From the NCBI RefSeq assembly GCF_009901585.1, contig NZ_WXYO01000006.1, positions 310,001 to 374,000 on the forward strand: a stretch of 64,000 nt of DNA, written 5' to 3'. Shown here in pieces: positions 18,316-26,525 of the stretch. Position numbers and translations under genes: made by a program. Within the stretch, counting starts at the first letter, position 1, and the number at the start of each line of letters is the position of its first letter. The DNA comes from Poritiphilus flavus. GTDB taxonomy: Bacteria; Bacteroidota; Bacteroidia; Flavobacteriales; Flavobacteriaceae. The notes beneath the pieces are model-generated. The model made no database searches. It was not told the origin of the DNA and was given only the letters and a program-made list of their open reading frames with translations.

Positions 18316-19155
18316 CTAAAGACTTCTGGAAGACAACAACTGCTGCAACACGTACTTGATGGACGATTTCCACTTGCCTTCAAGACTGGTTGCCGCCTGG
18401 TTAAGCGCAATGTCTTCCGAAAAAGTTACCTGATATTTTTCTTCATCCTGGTCTGCCCCGTAAAGCTCCAACTGTATGCTAATCGTGGTCTTTAGGGTCT
18501 TAGTATTGTTATCTGAATAAAGATCACGGCTCGCTTGCCCGGAAGAGCGGTCATCCTTAAGTGTGGCTTTTAATATATATTCAGAACCCAGCACGTCGCG
18601 TAGTTCGGCAGGAGTAGCCTGCCCGAGTTTTTGGTAGCCGATATCCGCGCTCACCAGCTTATCAATGGTTTGGGTCATTTCCGGTACCGTAATACCGTAA
18701 GGCTTGGCATTACTGTCCATGAAGGCCGTAACGAAAGAAGTCATTTGGTTTGACATTTTCTTGTCGTGAACTCCATTTTTTATATAGGATAGCGGTAAGA
18801 CCGTAAGCTGGTTTTCGGTATAGTTGGACTCTGGTCCAAGGTAGATCTCTTCATCTGGGATGGGCTCGTTTTCTACCGCCAGGGGCTGTTGGCTTTGGGT
18901 AGATCTGGCGCCCTTTGCAAAGGTTTGTGTTCTTCCACTGGAGAAGACGATCTTTTCAAGACTGGACGTAGCCACTTCATTGAGAACGGTTTCGCCGGGA
19001 TAGCTAAAACTGATTGCATTTTCCGTTACTTTCACCACCTTGGCTTGAATGAGCTCGCCGTTTTTGGTGACAATGATGTCGTTCTTAGCGCCGCGCTCCT
19101 GCGCCATAACAAGACCGGAACACAGCATAACCAATAGTACAATTACTTTTCTCAT
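18316..19155 (-). CDS. secreted protein of unknown function
   Basis: The 279-residue product starts at ATG 19155 (MRKVIVLLVMLCSGLVMAQ), a Sec signal peptide; the frame extends two codons to a TTG that I do not use. Residues ~25-80 (DIIVTKNGELIQAKVVKVTE...) form a short beta domain repeatedly seen at the start of Bacteroidota secreted proteins. The remainder has alternating strands and no recognisable catalytic motif. It is monocistronic. No function is assigned. Confidence 0.7.
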   Translation of the reverse strand: MRKVIVLLVMLCSGLVMAQERGAKNDIIVTKNGELIQAKVVKVTENAISFSYPGETVLNEVATSSLEKIVFSSGRTQTFAKGARSTQSQQPLAVENEPIPDEEIYLGPESNYTENQLTVLPLSYIKNGVHDKKMSNQMTSFVTAFMDSNAKPYGITVPEMTQTIDKLVSADIGYQKLGQATPAELRDVLGSEYILKATLKDDRSSGQASRDLYSDNNTKTLKTTISIQLELYGADQDEEKYQVTFSEDIALNQAATSLEGKWKSSIKYVLQQLLSSRSL

Positions 19156-19380
19156 AGACAAAATTTTAAAATGTTATTTCTAAATAGGGATTATTCTTTC
19201 CATTAATCATGGTTTAGATTATGTTAGTTTAGCATCTCTTGTAGGTATCAGTTACGGGTTTGGGACAGTAACATATCGGATACATTAGGCTAACGCCCGT
19301 TCCGGACTCCAAGGAGGTCTTTAAAAAAATAAGAGTGGTTGGTTAGGAATTTAAGAAGAGATCATCTCCTTAAATTTAAT

Positions 19381-19428
19381 AAAAAAAGCCTCAAAACGCA
19401 TGCCAGTTCGCCTAAAAGATCAGGCTTT
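19381..19428 (-). terminator. probable terminator of the DCC-family gene
   Basis: On the minus strand AAAGCCT (19428-19422) pairs with AGGCTTT (19391-19385) and is followed by four more T residues. The loop is long (30 nt) but contains its own GCCT/AGGC pairing. It lies 39 bp after the DCC gene stop. The rest of the 311-bp gap (19156-19466) holds a second AT-rich inverted repeat near 19352-19380 (AATTTAAG/CTTAAATT) and nothing else I can name. Confidence 0.5.
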
Positions 19429-19466
19429 AACATAATTCAATAGGAGATTTTGGTTCTGGAAGGCGA

Positions 19467-19880
19467 TCAACCCAGAAATTTTGCCGTCAATTCAGGAGTA
19501 GGTATCATACAGGCATCTTGTTTTCCAAACCAGCGATACCGGTTTTTGGCAACCCTGTCATAGAACCAATCCCGGATAGGGCGGGGGACCCATTCAAAGA
19601 TACCTAGTAGTTTATATCCGCCTCCAAAGGCCTGCCCGATTTTCAAAGCGGCTGTAGATTTGGTGTAATAGGCAACATCTGGCTCGTAAAGAATAATGGA
19701 GTCTACCTTGGAAGTGTCTATCTGCCGTTCCTGTATAAAGGCTTCCCCCAGAGAACTCTGGAGTGGAGCGAATCGGAATAGGTCCTTCTTATCCCGCTTA
19801 ATGATATACTGTATTGAGCGGTTACAGAGATTGCAGACTCCGTCAAAAAAAATGAGCTGTTTGCCATCCAGGTTTTCCAC
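19467..19880 (-). CDS. thiol-disulfide oxidoreductase DCC family protein
   Basis: The 137-residue DUF393 protein has the naming motif in FFDGVCNLCNRSIQ near residue 14 (DGxCxLC). The thioredoxin-like core continues with RFAPLQSSLGEA. Family members are small cytosolic or membrane-associated redox proteins of poorly known role. The start is GTG at 19880; the frame also has no upstream ATG that preserves the family N-terminus. A hairpin terminator follows. Confidence 0.85.
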   Translation of the reverse strand: MENLDGKQLIFFDGVCNLCNRSIQYIIKRDKKDLFRFAPLQSSLGEAFIQERQIDTSKVDSIILYEPDVAYYTKSTAALKIGQAFGGGYKLLGIFEWVPRPIRDWFYDRVAKNRYRWFGKQDACMIPTPELTAKFLG

Positions 19881-19917
19881 CTTACAAAGATACGACCCAA
19901 AACGCTGAAAACCTTAT

Positions 19918-21666
19918 CTACAAAGTATTAAGAAAAGTGGTTAGGTCCGTGTCCTTAGACAGGCCTAATTTCTTTTTCAAACGGTATTTGGATTTGAGAA
20001 TACTGTCTGGCATTACATTCATCGTGGCCGCAATCTCCTTGGTGGTCAGATTCATTCTTAAAAATGCCGCCAGCCGGATCTCTTTCTCTGAAATATCCGA
20101 AGAGAGTGTTTTAAGCTTCTGATCGAAATCGTTATGCACTTCAGCGAAATAGGTTTTAAAGGTTTCCCAATCCTTGTCCGAGGCGTTTTCTTTTTTGAGT
20201 AACATTACGATCCTTCTGAACTCTACTTTGAAACGATCAGGGTCGTTCTTAATATTTTGAAGGTTTTCCATAAGTTCCTGGATAAAGGTGTTCTTCTGAA
20301 CCAGGTGTAAGGTCTGACTGGTCAGCTCCTTTTTCTTATGTTCGATCTCATTTCTGTAGATCTCTTCCTGCTTTTCTCTTGCGATACGATTCTTTTTTAT
20401 GCGCTGCCGGAAACCGAACACCAGCAGTCCGGACAAGGCCAGGGCAGAGGCCATACCGCCCGCGTATAGCCCTTTGGTCAATTGATCAACCTTGGCTTTT
20501 TCATTTAATGTTTTGATCTCTTCTTCCTGCAAGGCGATGGCCGCTTCTTTTTTCTCAGACTGGTAACGCGCCTCCAGATCATTTATCTGTTCGATTTTTT
20601 CTTTTTCGAAAATTGAATCATATTTCTCAAAATGCACGGCCCTATTCCTGTAGGCCTCTTTATAATTCCCCAAAGCCGCATAGGCCTCGGCGATGTTTAG
20701 GTGATCTCCGACATTTCTGACCATGGTTCCGGTCTTTTTCGAAATGTCCTGAGCCTTTAAAAAATATTGTAGGGCTAACTCATGTCTGCCTTCTTTCATG
20801 CTAACCTTCCCCAGGTTACGGGTTGTCAGACCCACCATCTGCGGTTCACCATATTTTCTTGAAAGCTCTAGGGATTTTATGTAATATGATTTGGCTTTAC
20901 TAATACTATCCATTTGAAAGTAGAGCGCACCTACGGAATTTAAGTTTTTTGCCAGGGCAGGGTAGTCTTTTTGTTCTTCCCAATGCGCTAACACCATATT
21001 ATAGTATTTCAAAGCCTTATCATATTGCTCGCTATTTTTATAATTTGCAGCGAGATTACCCCTTACGAGATTCAAACCCCAGGTCAATCCATTTTCCTGG
21101 CACAGTTTTTCCGCTTTTTCGTAGTATTCTGTTGAGAGTTCAAGATTTCCCAGCTCCCATTGCAGTACACCTATATTGACTAAAGAGGCGGCGATATCCG
21201 AAGCCCCCAGACCCAGTTCCTCTTTCAGTTTAAGGGAGCGTAAATGCGTTTGAGCGGCCGCTTCTAACTTTCCCAGATACTTTTGGACGATTCCCAAATT
21301 ATTCAGTACTGCACTTAAAGGCTTTTTTTGGTTTAATTCCTCATATAATTGTATCGACTTTGTATATGATTTTTCAGAAGCATAATAATCTGATTGGTAA
21401 TAAAAATAAACGCCTTCACTTCTCAACGCTTTCGCTATAAAAGAGCTGTTTTTACTATCGTGAGCGGCGGTCAACAAAGTATCCAGATATTTTTTTGCGA
21501 CCTCAGGCTGTTTACGAACCAGCATATTGAAAATGCTGTTGTAAGAATTCATTTTTACTGTGTCGCTCTGCTTCGGCAGCAAGAGTTGGATGCTATCTAT
21601 TTTTGCTTGATCCTGCGACCATCCAAAACCCGTAAATAACAGCACTACAAGGTAGATTCTTTTCAT
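19918..21666 (-). CDS. TPR - transmembrane - LuxR-type HTH regulator (second of pair)
   Basis: The 582-residue product has a Sec signal (MKRIYLVVLLFTGFGWSQ). Tetratricopeptide repeats occupy ~55-340 (for example ALKYYNMVLAHWEEQKDYPA). A coiled coil (EKKEAAIALQEEEIKTLNEK) and one TM helix (~395-415, GGMASALALSGLLVFGF) follow, then a cytoplasmic coiled coil and a C-terminal GerE/LuxR-like helix-turn-helix (ISEKEIRLAAFLRMNLTTKE ... MPDSILKSKYRLKKKLGL). The TPRs would be periplasmic sensors and the HTH cytoplasmic, giving a one-component transmembrane regulator. It starts inside the stop of the upstream paralogue (ATGA overlap). The C-terminal ~200 residues are almost identical to that paralogue. 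Confidence 0.82.
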   Translation of the reverse strand: MKRIYLVVLLFTGFGWSQDQAKIDSIQLLLPKQSDTVKMNSYNSIFNMLVRKQPEVAKKYLDTLLTAAHDSKNSSFIAKALRSEGVYFYYQSDYYASEKSYTKSIQLYEELNQKKPLSAVLNNLGIVQKYLGKLEAAAQTHLRSLKLKEELGLGASDIAASLVNIGVLQWELGNLELSTEYYEKAEKLCQENGLTWGLNLVRGNLAANYKNSEQYDKALKYYNMVLAHWEEQKDYPALAKNLNSVGALYFQMDSISKAKSYYIKSLELSRKYGEPQMVGLTTRNLGKVSMKEGRHELALQYFLKAQDISKKTGTMVRNVGDHLNIAEAYAALGNYKEAYRNRAVHFEKYDSIFEKEKIEQINDLEARYQSEKKEAAIALQEEEIKTLNEKAKVDQLTKGLYAGGMASALALSGLLVFGFRQRIKKNRIAREKQEEIYRNEIEHKKKELTSQTLHLVQKNTFIQELMENLQNIKNDPDRFKVEFRRIVMLLKKENASDKDWETFKTYFAEVHNDFDQKLKTLSSDISEKEIRLAAFLRMNLTTKEIAATMNVMPDSILKSKYRLKKKLGLSKDTDLTTFLNTL

Positions 21667-23555
21667 AATGTATTGAGATATTCGTTAAGGTCTTGTTCTT
21701 TAGGTAGCCCCAGTTTTTTCTTCAATCGATATTTCGATTTAAGTATACTATCTGGCATAACGTTGAGGGTAGCAGCAATCTCTTTGGTGGTCAAATTCAT
21801 TCTTAAAAAGGCCGCCAGCCTGATCTCCTTCTCGGAAATGTCCGAAGAGAGTGTTTTTAGTTTCTGATCAAAGTCGTTATGGACTTCAGCGAAATAGGTT
21901 TTAAAAGTTTCCCAATCCTTGTCCGAAGCATTTTCCTTTTTAAGTAGCATAACAATCCTTCGGAACTCCACCTTAAAACGATCAGGATCGTTCTTAATGT
22001 TTTGAAGGTTTTCCATAAGTTCCTGAATAAAGGTGTTTTTCTGTACCAGATGTAAGGTCTGGCTCGCAAGCTCTTTCTTTTTGTGCTCAATTTCCTTTTT
22101 ATATAGCTCCTCTTGCTTTTCCCTGGCAATGCGGTTCTTTTTTATACGCTGGCGGAAACCAAAAACCAATAGTCCGGACAGGGCCAGGGCGGAAGCCATT
22201 CCTCCGGCATACATTCCCTTAGTTAGCTGATCAACCTTTGCTTTTTCATTTAAAGTATTTATTTCTTCTTCCTGAAGTGCGAGTGCTGCCTCTTTGCGTT
22301 CCGTCTCGTATTTGATTTGGAGTTCGGCAACTCGATTAGCATTTTCAGTGTTGAAAATACTGTCATTCAATTGCTTAAAACTTTTGAATGAAACTAATGC
22401 TTTATCTGTGTCACCAAGTTGAGATAAGGCCCTGGATTGCAATTTATGGGCTTTGCTTTTTAAGGATAGGCCAATCTCGGCATCTGTATTCGCCAGTACT
22501 TCTTCTATAGCTTCATATGCCTTTTTAGTTTGATTTTGTTCCAAATAGAGCTCAGCCAGCCAAAGCTGTACTTCGGATCTTTTCCTGCCGTTTGCTATGG
22601 AATCCGCAATGAATCTAGATCTTAATAATGAAGACTCAGCAGCTTTGTACCGACCTTGATAAAAGTACAGAGCACCTTGATTCAGGTAGGCAAAGGATTC
22701 ATTAGAAGGAGTTTTCATTTCTTTGGCGATAGATATGCTTCCCTTTAAGAGGGATTCAGCTTCTGCCTGCATCTCTGGTTTTCTTAAAAGAAGCACGGCC
22801 AGGTTTGTCATAGCAAAGCCCTGGAAGTGCTTATCGTTTTTCCTTTTATATAACTCAATTGCACTTCTGTAATAGGGTATGGCTGAAGTACTGTCCCTCA
22901 TTCTTGAATAACTCAGGGCTATCGATGATTGCGCATCACTCCAACGAAGGGAGTCTTTTACCGTTTCAAAGATTTTTGCGGCAGAAATGGAATTTTCCAA
23001 CGCCAACTGATAATACCCCTGAGCTCCCCGTATGATTGCAATTGAATGATGAGCGCTACCCACACCCGAACTGTCATTTACAGCGCTAAAGTGTTGTTTG
23101 GCTCTTTCGGTGAAGTACAAGGCACTGTCTAGCTGCCCCAGCTTTTCATAATTCATGGAGATATTTAATTCCATAGCGGCTGTAGTTGCCGTTTCTCCTT
23201 GTTGTTCACTAAGTTTCAGAGTCTTTTTGTAATAGGTGTTGGATTTATCCAGATCGTCGTAATAGTGATAGGCAATTCCTTTGCGTTGATACCCCGTGGC
23301 CAGTATTGCAATATTGTCTAAGTCTTCTCCCAGGGCTATGATCGAATCGCTAAAGGTTAAGGCCTTTTCAATATCGTTATTAATATGTGCCCTCCAAAGA
23401 TTGACGAGTATAGGGGTTCTCGAAGAGTCTCTTGGAGCAGACCCCAGTACTTGAAGCAGACTGTCAATTTGTTCCTGATTGGATGCGTACTGAGCGCTGG
23501 CGGTCATAAAACAGCCCGAACTGATGAATAAGGCTACAAGAGTTAGTTTTTTCAT
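21663..23555 (-). CDS. TPR - transmembrane - LuxR-type HTH regulator (first of pair)
   Basis: The 630-residue paralogue of the downstream regulator has a Sec signal (MKKLTLVALFISSGCFMTASAQ) and TPR units across ~45-390 (IPYYRSAIELYKRKNDKHFQ and similar). The coiled coil, TM helix (~445-465) and C-terminal HTH follow, ending MPDSILKSKYRLKKKLGLPK. The N-terminal sensor halves of the two proteins differ strongly, while the C-terminal halves differ at only about a dozen of ~190 positions by eye, which suggests recent duplication or gene conversion. The intergenic region upstream contains TGTCCAT half-sites and the divergent kelch-lipoprotein promoter, so this regulator is a natural candidate for binding them. 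Confidence 0.82.
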   Translation of the reverse strand: MKKLTLVALFISSGCFMTASAQYASNQEQIDSLLQVLGSAPRDSSRTPILVNLWRAHINNDIEKALTFSDSIIALGEDLDNIAILATGYQRKGIAYHYYDDLDKSNTYYKKTLKLSEQQGETATTAAMELNISMNYEKLGQLDSALYFTERAKQHFSAVNDSSGVGSAHHSIAIIRGAQGYYQLALENSISAAKIFETVKDSLRWSDAQSSIALSYSRMRDSTSAIPYYRSAIELYKRKNDKHFQGFAMTNLAVLLLRKPEMQAEAESLLKGSISIAKEMKTPSNESFAYLNQGALYFYQGRYKAAESSLLRSRFIADSIANGRKRSEVQLWLAELYLEQNQTKKAYEAIEEVLANTDAEIGLSLKSKAHKLQSRALSQLGDTDKALVSFKSFKQLNDSIFNTENANRVAELQIKYETERKEAALALQEEEINTLNEKAKVDQLTKGMYAGGMASALALSGLLVFGFRQRIKKNRIAREKQEELYKKEIEHKKKELASQTLHLVQKNTFIQELMENLQNIKNDPDRFKVEFRRIVMLLKKENASDKDWETFKTYFAEVHNDFDQKLKTLSSDISEKEIRLAAFLRMNLTTKEIAATLNVMPDSILKSKYRLKKKLGLPKEQDLNEYLNTL

Positions 23556-23642
23556 AAAGCTGGTTTGGTTTACCCAAGATAGTCAATATCCCTCTGCAAG
23601 GAAACCCTTACACCTTGGCTTGCAATGGCTGAGGCTATAAGC

Positions 23643-23747
23643 TGTCCATGTCTATACACTTTGTTTCTCTCATAAATGAATTATTAAATATCATAGAATC
23701 AGCAATTTAAGCTGTATTTAAAGGAACCGGGATTTTTTCATGTCCAT
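23643..23747. promoter_or_regulatory. two extra TGTCCAT half-sites in regulator/kelch intergenic region
   Basis: TGTCCAT occurs at 23643-23649 and again at 23741-23747, each followed by a CTTTG-like sequence within 18 nt. They lie upstream of the complete paired site at 23776 and between the divergent regulator and kelch-lipoprotein genes. They may be auxiliary binding sites, or control the regulator pair itself. A TATCTTGG sequence (minus strand, 23581-23574) just before the regulator gene is a one-mismatch -7 box. Confidence 0.4.
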
Positions 23748-23775
23748 GCGACTTTGGTATGTGTTCCAGAGGTCT

Positions 23776-23833
23776 TGTCCATACTTTGTCCATGGACAAA
23801 ACTAGCCAGGGATATCATCTGCCCTTAATTTTG
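23776..23833 (+). promoter_or_regulatory. paired operator and promoter of kelch lipoprotein
   Basis: TGTCCATACTTTGTCCAT (23776-23793) contains two TGTCCAT copies 11 bp apart. Exactly 32 bp separate it from TAATTTTG (23826-23833), a perfect TAnnTTTG -7 box, and the ATG lies 25 bp further on. The operator would be centred near -55, a typical activator position. The identical 18-mer with identical spacing occurs at 32072, and a two-mismatch copy with the same spacing is found at 31536 on the minus strand. Confidence 0.75.
23785..23800. promoter_or_regulatory. 16-bp perfect palindrome overlapping the operator
   Basis: TTTGTCCATGGACAAA is its own reverse complement and includes the second half-site of the operator. 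An inverted half-site (ATGGACAA, 32100-32107) also follows the operator of the small lipoprotein gene, although further away, suggesting that both direct and inverted copies are bound. Confidence 0.55.
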
Positions 23834-23858
23834 AAAAGTAACCCACAAAACGTTTAAT

Positions 23859-25085
23859 ATGAAAACAAGGCTATTAATATTAGGGACTACATTGGCATTT
23901 TTATCAATTGCCTGTAGTAAAGAGGAAAACCTGGATGCTTTCAATCTACTCAGTATAGAAAACAATGCCACCAGTGTACCAAGACAACCCCAATTTTCCT
24001 GGGAAAGCCCATCGGAAGCTATGCAGGGGAATATCAGTTACGATCTCTATCTGGATCAAAACCCCAACCCGACCACGTTGGTGGCATCCGAACTATCTGA
24101 AACGACTTATACCCTGGCGGCCGCAGATAGATTGAATTTGCTAACTGATTACTATTGGAAGGTGGTGGCCAGAACCGATAATGGAGCAAAATCGGAAAGC
24201 AGTGTGTTTGGGTTTACCACCCGTGATCTTCAAGGGGCTGCACTAATTGGAGACGGAGGCTATAGCGGTAATTATTCTCGGGTACATGTTGAGCTTTTTA
24301 AAAACCAATTTTGGATGGCCACAGCTAATGAAGTCTGGTTTAGCGAAGTGGGAAATACTTGGGAAATGGTCCGTACTTTTCCTGATGATAGTTTTTGGGA
24401 TTATACATTTACCAGTCATAACGGCAAGTTATGGCTTATAGGTGGAGGGATTACAAATCAGGTATGGAACAGTGAAGATGGTCTGACCTGGACAAATCTT
24501 AGTGCCAGTGCACCATCTGAATTTATAGAAAGAGGCGGACATAGTTCAGTGTCCTTTGATGGCAGGTTATGGATCTTTGGTGGTGTGGGTACTGATGGCC
24601 TGACTTTGGAGGATGCCTGGTACAGCAGCGATGGTGTTAATTGGACGGAAGCACAAATACAGTCCGGTTTTGGAAGAAGAGCTGATCATGCCTCCATAGT
24701 GTTTAATGGAGAAATTTGGATCAGCGGGGGAATAAGTGGCACTTTTGGCATCGAGACTGTTGCCCTTAACAGTATATACCACAGTTCTGACGGAATTAGC
24801 TGGGAGTCTGTATCGAATGTACCTATACAAAATTCATATGGTCAGGCTTTGGCGGAATATGAAGATAAACTATGGATCTTGGGAGGGAGTGACATCGTAG
24901 GGAATGATTTATCAGATATTTGGAATTCTACGGATGGCCTGGAATGGAATAAAACCCCTAATGAAAATGGCAGTATATTTTCATCACGAAGAAATCTTGC
25001 GGCCAAGTCTTTTAAAGGGAGTTTATACATCCTAGGAGGGCAGTCAGGTCCTGAGACGCTTACTGATGTTCGTATAGCAAATTGA
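23859..25085 (+). CDS. kelch/galactose-oxidase-like lipoprotein
   Basis: The 408-residue lipoprotein starts MKTRLLILGTTLAFLSIACS, with lipobox SIAC. Residues ~35-125 form a fibronectin-III/Ig-like domain (DLYLDQNPNPTTLVAS ... YYWKVVARTDNG). Residues ~130-405 contain about five kelch-like blades with recurring GKLWLIGGG, GRLWIFGGV, GEIWISGGI, DKLWILGGS and GSLYILGGQ, each after a SSDGxxW-like strand. It should form a surface-exposed beta-propeller. It has its own promoter with the 18-bp operator shared with the six-paralogue lipoprotein operon, and ends at a strong hairpin. Confidence 0.82.
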   Translation: MKTRLLILGTTLAFLSIACSKEENLDAFNLLSIENNATSVPRQPQFSWESPSEAMQGNISYDLYLDQNPNPTTLVASELSETTYTLAAADRLNLLTDYYWKVVARTDNGAKSESSVFGFTTRDLQGAALIGDGGYSGNYSRVHVELFKNQFWMATANEVWFSEVGNTWEMVRTFPDDSFWDYTFTSHNGKLWLIGGGITNQVWNSEDGLTWTNLSASAPSEFIERGGHSSVSFDGRLWIFGGVGTDGLTLEDAWYSSDGVNWTEAQIQSGFGRRADHASIVFNGEIWISGGISGTFGIETVALNSIYHSSDGISWESVSNVPIQNSYGQALAEYEDKLWILGGSDIVGNDLSDIWNSTDGLEWNKTPNENGSIFSSRRNLAAKSFKGSLYILGGQSGPETLTDVRIAN

Positions 25086-25111
25086 TATGCAAATCAGAAT
25101 ACGAATTAAAA

Positions 25112-25134
25112 AGAGGCCGCAATTTGCGGCCTCT
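25112..25134. terminator. bidirectional hairpin terminator
   Basis: AGAGGCCGC and GCGGCCTCT form a 9-bp GC-rich stem around AATTT, flanked by A-rich sequence on the left and located between the convergent kelch and small lipoprotein genes. It can serve both transcripts; the A-run at 25107-25112 gives a T-run for the minus strand. Confidence 0.75.
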
Positions 25135-25161
25135 ATAGCTAACTAAACTAATTATTGGAGA

Positions 25162-25536
25162 CTACTGTTTTACGAATCTGATTTCGAATGATTCCTCTGT
25201 AGTAAATATTATTTCGATATCAGTTATACGTCCTTTTAGGCCTTCAACTTCATAATCAATAAAAATGCTGTCATTCACAATTTCATAAATTCCGGTCCAG
25301 TCAATTTGAATTTCCTGTTCCGGTCTTTTTGTGGACCCCTGAACCTGGGTTTGAGATAGAAATTCTAAAAGTGCGTATTCCACATCCGTACCTGGAAATA
25401 CTGAGCTTCTCCAGGTGGTCCCTGTCAGGTTTTCAGGGCCAGCCGTGTTCTGAGAGTTATCCTCATCCTTTGAACATGAGAGTATAAGCAGTATGGATAT
25501 TAAACCTACTATTTTACCTATTGATTTATTCATCAT
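25162..25536 (-). CDS. small lipoprotein, last gene of the six-paralogue operon
   Basis: The 124-residue product begins MMNKSIGKIVGLISILLILSC (Cys about residue 21; the second ATG, 25533, is an equal candidate). After the lipobox comes an Asp/Asn-rich linker, then ~90 residues with LTGTTWRSSVFPGTDVEYAL, which recalls the lipocalin-like small domains of Bacteroidota lipoproteins. It lies 15 bp after the last cadherin-like paralogue and before a terminator, so it belongs to that operon. Function unknown. Confidence 0.7.
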   Translation of the reverse strand: MMNKSIGKIVGLISILLILSCSKDEDNSQNTAGPENLTGTTWRSSVFPGTDVEYALLEFLSQTQVQGSTKRPEQEIQIDWTGIYEIVNDSIFIDYEVEGLKGRITDIEIIFTTEESFEIRFVKQ

Positions 25537-25551
25537 TTCTTTTTTTAATTG

Positions 25552-26514
25552 TTAGTCCCACTGTTTTACCGTAGTGGCGAGACCCTGGTATTTGAAGGAT
25601 TTTTGGTTGCGGACAAAGCCATCCAGTTCAGTGACATTTCCGGTGCCATAGTAATACTCTTCAGTAATGAGCTGTGAGTTGGTCCAGACGTAGGTGTCCT
25701 TATACATACCCAGGAAACCTTCCCTGGCAATAGGATTGTCATTTCCTTTTAGTAGAAAGAAGGCGTCGTCAAATGTATGTAAGGGCAGGGGAGGTCCAAA
25801 ATCTTCATACCCCTGGTCTATTGCATCAGTTGAGATCTTGAGTTGCGAATCATCAATGTTAATTTTGGTCACATGAGGATTAAACGAATATTTAAATGCG
25901 AACAGATAAGCTCCTTCAGGTATAGTAGCACCATTGTTATTGGCTATAGTAAAACTTCCTTGATGTAATTCGTCAGGTAGATCCGGAAAACTCTGATCAT
26001 ACTGTTCTTTCGTAGTTCCGCATGCGGCGATTTCCACCAGATTTTCGGCCAGGGTTTCATACTCTACCTCTGTAACCTTGATCCATTCTCCCGCAGCGGC
26101 TAGTTCGTAAAGCCCTTGACTGGTTGTCAAAAAGTGCAGAATATCATCCTTATTTTCCAGACGTACCCTTAATTCGAATTCTCTATTCTCGCCATTCAAT
26201 TGATAGGAAATGACTGCCGTTATGAGCGGATTGGTTTCAAAATCAAATATTAAAGGGTTGTTTACACTGATAATGCCGGAAACAGCATCAATAGCAAAAG
26301 CATCCTTATGTGATTCAATGGCCAGGGAAAAATCACCGGCGCCTTGGATCCGGTTAGAAAGCGTATCGATTGCTACCCCTAACGCTGGATTTTCATCCAA
26401 AAGAACTTCGCCACTTGTTTCTACCATTACCGGCATGCTATCATCTTCTCCGCCACATGAGATTGCTACAAGGGTCACTGCAAAAAACAAGTACACTTTA
26501 AATCCGGTTTTCAT
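25552..26514 (-). CDS. cadherin-like tandem lipoprotein, paralogue 6
   Basis: The 320-residue lipoprotein starts at MKTGFKVYLFFAVTLVAISC; an alternative METF start at 26526 overlaps the previous stop as TAATG. Residues ~30-125 form a cadherin-like domain with FDFETNPLITAVISY. The C-terminal ~190 residues are the family's own domain, with WIKVTEVEYETLA, AYLFAFKYSFNP, a YEDFGPPLPLH segment and the terminal YQGLATTVKQWD. The AACGTTKEQY segment is specific to this copy. Most distal of six paralogues in the operon. Confidence 0.8.
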   Translation of the reverse strand: MKTGFKVYLFFAVTLVAISCGGEDDSMPVMVETSGEVLLDENPALGVAIDTLSNRIQGAGDFSLAIESHKDAFAIDAVSGIISVNNPLIFDFETNPLITAVISYQLNGENREFELRVRLENKDDILHFLTTSQGLYELAAAGEWIKVTEVEYETLAENLVEIAACGTTKEQYDQSFPDLPDELHQGSFTIANNNGATIPEGAYLFAFKYSFNPHVTKINIDDSQLKISTDAIDQGYEDFGPPLPLHTFDDAFFLLKGNDNPIAREGFLGMYKDTYVWTNSQLITEEYYYGTGNVTELDGFVRNQKSFKYQGLATTVKQWD

Positions 26515-26525
26515 GAACGTTTCCA

